Assembly: GCA_015485245.1 (NCBI GenBank)
Contig: WFTY01000336.1
Coordinates: forward strand, 1 to 5,115
DNA: 5,115 nt
Source of the DNA: Anaerolineales bacterium
GTDB lineage: Bacteria; Chloroflexota; Anaerolineae; Anaerolineales; UBA11858
Direction: 5' to 3'
Shown piece by piece: positions 1-4,878 of the stretch; position 1 is the stretch's first letter; each line of letters starts with the position of its first letter. The notes beneath the pieces were generated by a model. That model searched no databases. It was not told the origin of the DNA and worked only from the letters and a program-made list of their open reading frames with translations. The translations under genes were made by a program, and so were the position numbers.

Positions 1-7
1 CATTAAC

Positions 8-427
8 TCATCGCACCAACAACACCGGGCAATCTGCGTGCGCCACCACTTTCTGGCTGACGCTGCCGATCAGCAACCCTGTCAACCGCCCCATGCCGCG
101 CGTGCCCATGACGATCAAATCGTTGGAGCGAGTCTTAGCCACCTCAAGGATCGCCTCCGCCGCCGGCCCCTCCAGAATTTCATCCTTAAGCCCAGCAGGG
201 ATCTCTCCCAGAATCCGACGCGCCTCCGCCAACACTTCATCCGCATGTTGCAAACGCCCCGTAAGCGCGTGTTGAAAATCCGGCTCACCAAGATAAGCCG
301 GTACCGGGTCATACGAAACCACAACTCTCAGGCTGGCGTGATGTACGCGCGCCAGTTCTCCAGCCACCTTCGCGGCGCGCTGCGCCGCTTCTGAACCGTC
401 AAACGCCAACAGAATCTTCTGGAACAT
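8..427 (-). CDS. Universal stress protein (UspA family), single domain
   Basis: This is a complete 139-residue protein, the usual length for a one-domain Usp. The N-terminus MFQKILLAFDGSE gives the first beta strand with Asp10, which contacts the nucleotide in ATP-binding members. Near the C-terminus the ATP loop G-x2-G-x9-G-S is intact (Gly108, Gly111, Gly121, Ser122), and the chain ends on the typical CPVLLVR strand. By family knowledge it is a cytoplasmic, dimeric ATP-binding protein linked to stress, starvation or anoxia; its exact role cannot be read here. The ATG start is supported by AAAGGAG with about 7 nt spacing. It lies downstream of the cytochrome operon but has its own promoter at 457-485, so it is probably regulated separately. 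There is no signal peptide. The family call is firm; the physiological role is open. Confidence 0.95.
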   Translation of the reverse strand: MFQKILLAFDGSEAAQRAAKVAGELARVHHASLRVVVSYDPVPAYLGEPDFQHALTGRLQHADEVLAEARRILGEIPAGLKDEILEGPAAEAILEVAKTRSNDLIVMGTRGMGRLTGLLIGSVSQKVVAHADCPVLLVR

Positions 428-456
428 CGCGGGCTCCTTTCCTGCGCTACTTCTTC

Positions 457-485
457 AGTATACAGACATTCTTCTCCAGATTCAA
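457..485 (-). promoter_or_regulatory. Sigma70-type promoter for the universal stress protein gene
   Basis: Reading the minus strand, TTGAAT (485-480) is followed after exactly 17 bp by TATACT (462-457), which differs from the -10 consensus at one position. The expected start is near 450, giving a 5' leader of about 23 nt that just covers the Shine-Dalgarno site and the ATG at 427. It lies downstream of the terminator at 513-533, so the stress gene need not depend on transcription from upstream. Confidence 0.7.
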
Positions 486-512
486 TCCCACCCCTCTGGG
501 CTGCCCAGCCAA

Positions 513-533
513 CAAAAAAAGCCCCGCCGGGGC
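513..533 (-). terminator. Intrinsic (rho-independent) terminator
   Basis: On the minus strand a GC-only stem GCCCC-GGC-GGGGC (533-521) is followed directly by seven T residues (520-514), then GTT. This is the classic form of an intrinsic terminator. It would end both the short transcript starting near 590 and any read-through from the 20-heme cytochrome operon. It also insulates the stress-protein gene, which has its own promoter beyond it. Confidence 0.85.
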
Positions 534-590
534 GAAGCTCTCTGTTAAAGCAACAAACGCCGAAGTGAGGGGGGCACCCCGGCGTTTGTT
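513..590 (-). ncRNA. Candidate small RNA of about 77 nt (or usp attenuator leader)
   Basis: A strong predicted promoter at 597-625 places a transcription start at about 590. The RNA would open with a 12-bp perfect stem (arms 591-580 and 562-551; the first pair may lie just before the start) enclosing a 17-nt loop (579-563) with a run of six C followed by UCAC. A linker of about 17 nt (550-534) then leads into the intrinsic terminator at 533-513. No open reading frame with a ribosome binding site fits inside. The unit has promoter, structured body and terminator, the layout of a stand-alone bacterial sRNA. The C-rich loop resembles loops that pair with Shine-Dalgarno sequences in some known sRNAs, but that is inference. 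The alternative is a conditional terminator in a long leader of the stress gene; the separate promoter at 457-485 makes this less needed. I do not recognise it as a known RNA family. Confidence 0.5.
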
Positions 591-596
591 GACTAT

Positions 597-625
597 ATAT
601 TACCCGAAAGACCCAACACTGTCAA
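597..625 (-). promoter_or_regulatory. Consensus-like sigma70 promoter ahead of the candidate small RNA
   Basis: On the minus strand a perfect -35 TTGACA (625-620) is followed by exactly 17 bp and a -10 TAATAT (602-597, four of six consensus bases) within an AT-rich stretch. The expected start is near 590, at the outer edge of a 12-bp hairpin. It lies about 75 bp beyond the stop codon of the 20-heme cytochrome and points away from it, so it does not serve that gene. Confidence 0.7.
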
Positions 626-664
626 TACTTTTTTCGGAACTTAATGCTTTTTTAATCCACGCTA

Positions 665-694
665 TTCCCCGACCGCCGTCGAGCGGTCGGGGAA
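665..694 (-). other. Strong 3' hairpin just after the 20-heme cytochrome stop codon
   Basis: A perfect 12-bp inverted repeat (665-676 with 683-694, core CCCCGACCGC/GCGGTCGGGG) encloses a 6-nt loop. It begins five bases after the TGA stop. On the minus strand it is followed by TAGCGTGG and then A-rich sequence rather than a U-tract, so it is not a standard intrinsic terminator. It may protect the mRNA 3' end from exonucleases or act with the true terminator at 513-533. Confidence 0.6.
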
Positions 695-699
695 CACAC

Positions 700-2265
700 T
701 CAATCGTCCTCTCCGCCTTCACCACCCTGGTTGTCGCTGTGACAGGCCAGGCAGGTGTACTGATACACCGTAGAAGGATGACAGGTGCTACAAGTAGTCC
801 GTCCGTGGTTGATGCCGCGCCCGCCTTCATCCGCAATCACCGGATGCGAACCTCGATATTGGGCCGGCCTCCACGCCGAGGTGCTGTGGCAGGAAGCGCA
901 ATCCGTACCAAACGCTCCCGCATGGAAGACCGGATCGGCATGACAGGCCACGCACTGCTGCGGCGTTCCCTGATACACCTTGTTGACGTGGCAGCTTTCA
1001 CAGGCAACCGAGCTATGCGCCCCCGTCAGGGGGAAGGCGGTGCGCGCGTGATCGAATACAGCCTGATCCCACTTGGTGGGCGCATGACACACAGCGCAAT
1101 CGGTGCCAAACTCGCCGTTGTGGGCGTCATCCTGCGCATGACAGGCTACGCACTCCGACGAAGTGCCCCGATACTCCCCACCCTGATGACAGGCCTCGCA
1201 TTCCAGGTTGGCGTGACCGTCTTCCAGGGGGAAACTGGCATGGTCAAACGTCACCTGCTCCCAATCCGCAGCCGTGTGGCAGGCCGCGCAATCGGTGCCA
1301 AATTCACCGTTGTGGGGATCGATATCCGCATGGCAGGCAACACAATCCGTCGGTGTGCCCACAAACTCATTGTTTCGATGACACGCCTCACATTCCACAT
1401 TACTATGTTTGCCAACCAGAGGGAAATTCGTGAGCGCGTGGTCAAAGCTGGTTTGCTCCCAGCTCGTTGGCGTGTGGCAAACTGCGCAATCCTGCCCAAA
1501 CTTTCCCGCATGGATATCGGATTCCGCGTGACAGGCGTAGCAGTCCTGAGGCGTATCACGGAACTCGGCAATCGTTCGCGCTCCCTGATGGCAACCGCCA
1601 CAGGTCCCGGATGCGTGTTCGCCCTCCAGCTTGAAGTAACGATTGTGATCGAAATCTGCCCCATACGTATCAATGCCATCATGACAATCCAGACAAGCGA
1701 CGCCAAACGCCGCGGTGTGGAATTGCACAAAGGCGGCATCCAGCGTTTGATGACAATCAGAGCACACAGCCACATCAAGCTGCGTCAGAGTTTCGGTATG
1801 ACAATCCTGACAGGCAAAGGGTGTCCCATCAGCAAAAGTCGCATGCGCCTGAAGAGAAAAGCCGACCACATCATGAGGAAAATCCGTGGTGGACATCGTG
1901 GTCAGCGGGGCATCTGTACCCTTATGCTCCGAATGACACTCGCGGCAAGTCACCGCGCCGTTGCTCATCAACGCGCCGTGCAGGGTATTGGCGTCCGGCA
2001 GTTGATCGGCGACATTTGTATGACAGGCAAGACAACGATCATCCATCGAAGCCCCCTGCCAGGGCGAGACATGACAGGCGCTACACTGCCTGGAAAGTTC
2101 ACTATGCGAGGTCACTCCTCCCAACATTTCTCCCCTTTCGGCGTTCAGCTCGCCGGGGCTGAATATCGCTCCCCCAGAGACCATAATGACGCCAACAATC
2201 AGCAGCAAGGCCAACACCGCCCCCATCACCCCGCCAACAGATAGACAACCCAGCTTCTTTTCCAC
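700..2265 (-). CDS. Membrane-anchored 20-heme c-type cytochrome
   Basis: This 521-residue protein carries 20 CxxCH heme-attachment motifs, with first Cys at 61, 78, 107, 152, 168, 191, 222, 242, 260, 292, 308, 326, 356, 372, 390, 422, 438, 456, 492 and 505. Residues 1-6 (MEKKLG) and a hydrophobic stretch at about 8-31 form a signal or signal anchor, so the heme domain should lie outside the cytoplasmic membrane. There is no proper lipobox: Cys7 comes before the hydrophobic core. Outside the motifs there are exactly 20 more His residues, enough for bis-His ligation of all hemes. The motifs follow a three-heme repeat annotated separately. The tail NQGGEGGEDD is acidic. The start is GTG, chosen for its well-placed GAGGAG. 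By family knowledge this is an electron-transfer 'wire' or store; no catalytic site is recognisable. It sits last in the operon, after a gap of 174 bp from the cytochrome b gene. Confidence 0.93.
   Translation of the reverse strand: MEKKLGCLSVGGVMGAVLALLLIVGVIMVSGGAIFSPGELNAERGEMLGGVTSHSELSRQCSACHVSPWQGASMDDRCLACHTNVADQLPDANTLHGALMSNGAVTCRECHSEHKGTDAPLTTMSTTDFPHDVVGFSLQAHATFADGTPFACQDCHTETLTQLDVAVCSDCHQTLDAAFVQFHTAAFGVACLDCHDGIDTYGADFDHNRYFKLEGEHASGTCGGCHQGARTIAEFRDTPQDCYACHAESDIHAGKFGQDCAVCHTPTSWEQTSFDHALTNFPLVGKHSNVECEACHRNNEFVGTPTDCVACHADIDPHNGEFGTDCAACHTAADWEQVTFDHASFPLEDGHANLECEACHQGGEYRGTSSECVACHAQDDAHNGEFGTDCAVCHAPTKWDQAVFDHARTAFPLTGAHSSVACESCHVNKVYQGTPQQCVACHADPVFHAGAFGTDCASCHSTSAWRPAQYRGSHPVIADEGGRGINHGRTTCSTCHPSTVYQYTCLACHSDNQGGEGGEDD
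754..2034 (-). repeat. Six tandem three-heme modules inside the 20-heme cytochrome
   Basis: Residues 78-504 divide into six consecutive modules starting at 78, 168, 242, 308, 372 and 438, with lengths of 90, 74, 66, 64, 66 and 67. The central three are the most alike. Their pattern is CxACH, D-x-H, G-x-FG-x-DCA-x-CH, a Trp six residues on, FDHA, FPL, a His, CExCH, then G-T and two or three residues to the next module. The DNA of the third, fourth and fifth modules is also visibly similar (for example the segments near 1290-1320 and 1100-1130), which suggests growth by duplication. The outer modules are more divergent. One extra heme precedes the array (Cys61) and one follows it (Cys505). Confidence 0.85.
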
Positions 2266-2279
2266 GGCTACATCTCCTC
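2263..2279 (-). promoter_or_regulatory. Ribosome binding site and GTG start of the 20-heme cytochrome
   Basis: GAGGAG (2279-2274) lies 8 nt before the GTG at 2265. The intervening bases read ATGTAGCC, so an AUG followed at once by UAG sits between the Shine-Dalgarno site and the real start. The AUG touches the Shine-Dalgarno site and should be a poor start. The next in-frame residues KKLGCLSVGG lead into the hydrophobic anchor, which supports the GTG. Confidence 0.75.
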
Positions 2280-2325
2280 AAAATAATAACCGGCTGGTCA
2301 ATGCACGTCGGGGATAGCTCGATCC

Positions 2326-2363
2326 ATTTTCTCCGTCAGAGATTCGGAGCCGACGGAGAAAAT
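2326..2363 (-). other. 12-bp intercistronic inverted repeat between cytochrome b and 20-heme genes
   Basis: A perfect 12-bp inverted repeat (2326-2337 ATTTTCTCCGTC and 2352-2363 GACGGAGAAAAT) encloses 14 nt. A second CGGAG at 2345-2349 lies inside the loop, so the left arm could pair with either copy and form alternative stems. It lies in the only long gap in the operon (2266-2439), a gap in which I see no convincing promoter and no other gene. It could be an mRNA processing or stability element, a partial transcription block, or a protein-binding operator. It lacks the U-tract of an intrinsic terminator. Confidence 0.6.
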
Positions 2364-2439
2364 CAAAGTCCATCCCTGCCTTCTCAGCGTGTGCGGTAAC
2401 ACGCCGATGACAGAAAGATTGCCCGCTGAAAATTTGCGG

Positions 2440-3258
2440 CTAACGCAACAGAGTGGCGTAATAAATCGCCGCGCCAATGTGAATGAACGCGGAGACGAAC
2501 AACGCCATCCCAATTGGGATATGCACCGTATGCCATAACGACAGCAGGCGGCGCATCACAGCGATCGAAGCCACCTGGCGACGGAGCGCTCGCTGCCGGT
2601 CAAACAGCTTCTGGAGCTGATTGGCTTGGGCGCGAGCCGCGGCGTTCAAGCGCCGCTTCTCTCGCCACCATTGGAAGCGATAATCCCACTCGTAGAGACG
2701 GCGCGCCAGCACACCAAGAATCGGCGTGCCCGCCGGGTCTGGCAGGTTGGACATGCGACGCACCAATTGCTGCGTGGTCTGATCGCTTGAAGAAGCCCAC
2801 TGCTGCAAACGCTCTTCCACCATGCGGATCTGCTGCTCCAGTTCATAGGCTTCGATTTCAGCCCCTTCAGGCGTGCGCGGAATAGCCGTGTAAATGTACC
2901 GGCCGATGATGCCGCTCACCACAATGATAATCGTCAACAACGTGACGATTCCGGCCAGGCCGTTGAACTTCCAGGAGGAGTGTAACAACACCATATAAGG
3001 CCCCACCAGACCGGTAAAAATGTGAAAGCGTAACCACGCCGCCATACGTCCCCAGCGAGCGCTGCGGCTGCGCTTCCGCCAGGAATACAATGTCTCCGTC
3101 ATCAGCATCAGGATAAAACCCAAAATCCCTAGCGAATGACCAAAGAACTCACTTGCCGGGGGAATGCGGTTCAGCCGGATCACCACAAACAAGTATAGCG
3201 CCGTAATCCCCACCATGGCAAAAAAAGCATACCAGAGTTCACGATTGCTGCGTTGCAT
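2440..3258 (-). CDS. Di-heme cytochrome b-like membrane protein with a cytoplasmic coiled-coil insert
   Basis: This 272-residue protein has five likely transmembrane helices at about 9-28, 38-58, 77-95, 100-124 and 243-270. Two helices carry His pairs 14 residues apart, His79/His93 and His246/His260, the spacing of the heme-b ligands on paired helices of cytochrome b proteins; His41 and His243 are extra candidates. By the positive-inside rule (RKRSRSARWGR between helices 2 and 3) the N-terminus is inside. The charged insert of about 118 residues (125-242), rich in Glu, Gln and Arg and partly coiled-coil-like, would then be cytoplasmic and could dock the flavoprotein or Fe-S protein. The likely role is to pass electrons across the membrane, perhaps with quinone. 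The start is the ATG after GGAGGAG; it overlaps the flavoprotein gene by 20 bp. A longer in-frame start at 3345 is rejected. The exact family is unknown; b561-like is the closest description. Confidence 0.82.
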   Translation of the reverse strand: MQRSNRELWYAFFAMVGITALYLFVVIRLNRIPPASEFFGHSLGILGFILMLMTETLYSWRKRSRSARWGRMAAWLRFHIFTGLVGPYMVLLHSSWKFNGLAGIVTLLTIIIVVSGIIGRYIYTAIPRTPEGAEIEAYELEQQIRMVEERLQQWASSSDQTTQQLVRRMSNLPDPAGTPILGVLARRLYEWDYRFQWWREKRRLNAAARAQANQLQKLFDRQRALRRQVASIAVMRRLLSLWHTVHIPIGMALFVSAFIHIGAAIYYATLLR

Positions 3259-4561
3259 ATTCACTCCTCCATTGACCCCAAAAATCGAGCAGGATTTCCG
3301 GCAAATCGCTTTGTGCGTAAAGCAAAGCGTTGCGGATGGGGGCAATATTCGCTTTGGCGGAAATCATGTCTTGCAGCGGCTTTGAAAGGGTTTGATCACC
3401 CATCACGATCGCGCCCAGCAACCGCTTTTCGCCAATCAGGATACGCAATTGATTGACATCAAACCCGCGTTGGGCAACGATCGCATCGGGGAGCTGACGC
3501 CAGGTTTCACTGTCCCCGCGCGCGATGCCCATCAAATCCTCGTCCACGCCGCGCCCCACGGTACCGATGATCGTCGTCGTCAAACCGGCGAGGCGGGTGA
3601 CGTTGAAAGGCATATCTTTGCGGTAAACAGTTGGCAAGCCCGCCATGTTTAACCCGGCAATAAAACCCTGCTGACGCGCCGGATCCCACAAGCTATCGAT
3701 GTTGTAACGCCCTGTTGCCGGGTCAAACACCTGGGCGACATCTCCAGCAGCGAAAATGTCCGGGGCGCTGGTTTGCAGGTTCTCGCTCACCAGAATCCCG
3801 CGATCCACGTTCAGCCCCAACGATACGGCCAGCTGAGTTCGGGGACGGATCCCCACAGCGATCGCCACGATCTGACATTTGATGCGCGCACCATCTTTGG
3901 TGATCACCGCCTGCACGCGACCGCGCTTCCCTTCGATCTGGCTCGCTTCTGTGCGATAGTGGATTTGCACCCCCTCCTCTTGCAAACGATGTTCGATGAT
4001 GCGCGATTCCTGCTCATCCAACACATTAGCCCAGTAGCGATCCCCGCGCAGGAAGTAATGCGTCTTCACGCCGCGGGCGACCAGGCCTTCCACAATCTCC
4101 AAAGCGGTGATCCCGCCGCCGATCACCACCGCGGAGCGCGCCTTGCGCGCCAGCTTGGCAATTCGACGAGCATCAGCCAGGTTGTCCAGCTTGACCACGC
4201 CCTGGAGATCGACCCCTGGCAAATCCAGTCGGGCCGCGCTGGCTCCCGTGGCAATCAGCAAGCGATGATACTTCATGCTTTTGCCATCCGCCAACTCGAT
4301 CCGATGACCGGCGGCATCGATGCGCACAACCCGCCCATGTACTATCTGTAGCTTGAGGTAACTCAGGGCACGATCCCGGAGAGGGAACAAGCCCTGTTCG
4401 GGCAATTCACGCGTCAGATAGTAAGCCAGTCCGGGCCGCGAGTAATAGCCATCTGGCTCATCCCCAATCAGCACGATCGCCGCCTGAGGATGGTGCTGAC
4501 GGATCGCCTGCGCTGCGGCAATACCCGCTACACCTGTCCCAATAATGACATAAGGCTCCAT
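3239..4561 (-). CDS. FAD-dependent NAD(P)-binding oxidoreductase (two-dinucleotide-binding-domain flavoprotein)
   Basis: This complete 440-residue protein has the layout of the pyridine-nucleotide oxidoreductase superfamily. An FAD-binding GxGxxG (GTGVAG, residues 8-13) opens the chain. An ATGA motif follows at 104-107, then a second nucleotide-binding loop GGGITALE at 148-155, a GIRP segment at 237-240 and the FAD-contacting AAGD at 271-274. It has a single Cys (229) and no redox-active CxxC pair, so it is not a thioredoxin or disulfide reductase. It resembles rubredoxin reductases, NADH oxidases and the NirB N-terminal region. There is no signal peptide, so it is cytoplasmic. The ATG follows GAGGAGG at 7 nt. 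The stop of the Fe-S gene lies within this Shine-Dalgarno site, and the gene overlaps the cytochrome b gene by 20 bp. I infer that it exchanges electrons between NAD(P)H and the Fe-S protein or heme b; the substrate is not shown. Confidence 0.9.
   Translation of the reverse strand: MEPYVIIGTGVAGIAAAQAIRQHHPQAAIVLIGDEPDGYYSRPGLAYYLTRELPEQGLFPLRDRALSYLKLQIVHGRVVRIDAAGHRIELADGKSMKYHRLLIATGASAARLDLPGVDLQGVVKLDNLADARRIAKLARKARSAVVIGGGITALEIVEGLVARGVKTHYFLRGDRYWANVLDEQESRIIEHRLQEEGVQIHYRTEASQIEGKRGRVQAVITKDGARIKCQIVAIAVGIRPRTQLAVSLGLNVDRGILVSENLQTSAPDIFAAGDVAQVFDPATGRYNIDSLWDPARQQGFIAGLNMAGLPTVYRKDMPFNVTRLAGLTTTIIGTVGRGVDEDLMGIARGDSETWRQLPDAIVAQRGFDVNQLRILIGEKRLLGAIVMGDQTLSKPLQDMISAKANIAPIRNALLYAQSDLPEILLDFWGQWRSEYATQQS
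3256..3270 (-). promoter_or_regulatory. Ribosome binding site that sets the cytochrome b start
   Basis: GGAGGAG (3270-3264) with a 5-nt spacer precedes the ATG at 3258. It lies inside the 3' end of the flavoprotein gene, whose stop is at 3239-3241, so ribosomes finishing the flavoprotein can start the membrane protein directly. This favours a start at MQRSNREL over the upstream in-frame ATG at 3345. Confidence 0.8.
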
Positions 4562-4573
4562 CGAACTTCCTCC

Positions 4574-4840
4574 TCAGGATGCAGGCCGGGTAAACAAGCG
4601 CGTGCGCTCAAAGCGGAGCACACCCCGCGGACAACGAGCGACGCACTCGCCACAGGTCAGGCAATGCTTATCGGCTACAGGCTCGCCCAGCCAGGCGTGT
4701 CGCCGAACGTCAATCTCGATCGGGCAGTGGTAAGAGCAGATACCACACTGCACACACCGGGAAGAATCCGGCACCACCTGTCCCTGCGCCAACGCCTGGC
4801 GGCGGAGGTTATCTTGAGCAAGCAGATCTTTCAAACTCAT
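4574..4840 (-). CDS. Small dicluster [4Fe-4S] ferredoxin-like protein, HdrC-type motifs
   Basis: This 88-residue protein has two complete [4Fe-4S] motifs of the form CxxCxxCxxxCP: Cys29, 32, 35, 39 with Pro40, and Cys60, 63, 66, 70 with Pro71. The second (CLTCGECVARCPRGV) resembles the RCPRGV signature of HdrC and GlpC-like subunits, although the 20 residues between motifs are fewer than I expect for HdrC. There is no signal peptide, so it should be cytoplasmic. The short helical N-terminus (residues 1-25) may be for docking. It ends 12 bp before the flavoprotein gene, and its TGA is part of that gene's Shine-Dalgarno site, so the two products are probably partners. The start is ATG at 4840; its own ribosome binding site is weak (ACAGG at about 11 nt), which may mean coupling to the cytochrome gene upstream. 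The Fe-S assignment is firm and the HdrC comparison is tentative. Confidence 0.9.
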   Translation of the reverse strand: MSLKDLLAQDNLRRQALAQGQVVPDSSRCVQCGICSYHCPIEIDVRRHAWLGEPVADKHCLTCGECVARCPRGVLRFERTRLFTRPAS

Positions 4841-4878
4841 TGGCTCATATACCTGTCAAACATATTTCCGGTTTCAAG

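Noticed and set aside
1..3. A minus-strand ATG four bases after the stress-protein stop, a possible start of the next gene
   Set aside because: Only the start triplet is in the window and no clear ribosome binding site precedes it.
496..508. A short inverted repeat CTGGG-CTG-CCCAG upstream of the stress-gene promoter
   Set aside because: A stem of 5 bp with a 3-nt loop and no T-run is likely by chance, and nothing else supports a function.
700..2100. Many scattered copies of TGACAGGC-like octamers on the plus strand
   Set aside because: They are not an uptake sequence or an operator array. They are the complement of GCC-TGT-CA, the codons for the Ala-Cys-His end of CxACH heme motifs.
565..2244. 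A 559-codon open frame on the plus strand opposite the 20-heme cytochrome
   Set aside because: It exists because the repeated Cys, His and Ala codons of the real gene avoid stops on the complement. Its product is Arg-rich with no recognisable domain, it has no heme or other motif, and its start overlaps the sRNA unit with no ribosome binding site of note.
2266..2310. A possible promoter using TATTAT near 2283-2288 ahead of the 20-heme gene
   Set aside because: No acceptable -35 element lies 16-18 bp upstream, and the implied start would fall in or next to the Shine-Dalgarno site.
2298..2513. A 71-codon minus-strand frame across the gap between cytochrome b and the 20-heme gene
   Set aside because: It starts inside the cytochrome b gene in another phase, has no recognisable motif, and its sequence includes both arms of the inverted repeat. 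No good ribosome binding site was seen.
3259..3345. Extension of the cytochrome b protein to an upstream in-frame ATG (301 residues)
   Set aside because: The 29 extra residues are not membrane-like and would overlap the flavoprotein gene by 107 bp. The ATG at 3258 has GGAGGAG at good spacing and leads straight into the first helix.
3773..4351. A 192-codon plus-strand frame opposite the flavoprotein, and similar plus-strand frames at 2514-2885 and 4490-4969
   Set aside because: Each lies opposite a minus-strand gene with clear motifs, and none has a recognisable domain.
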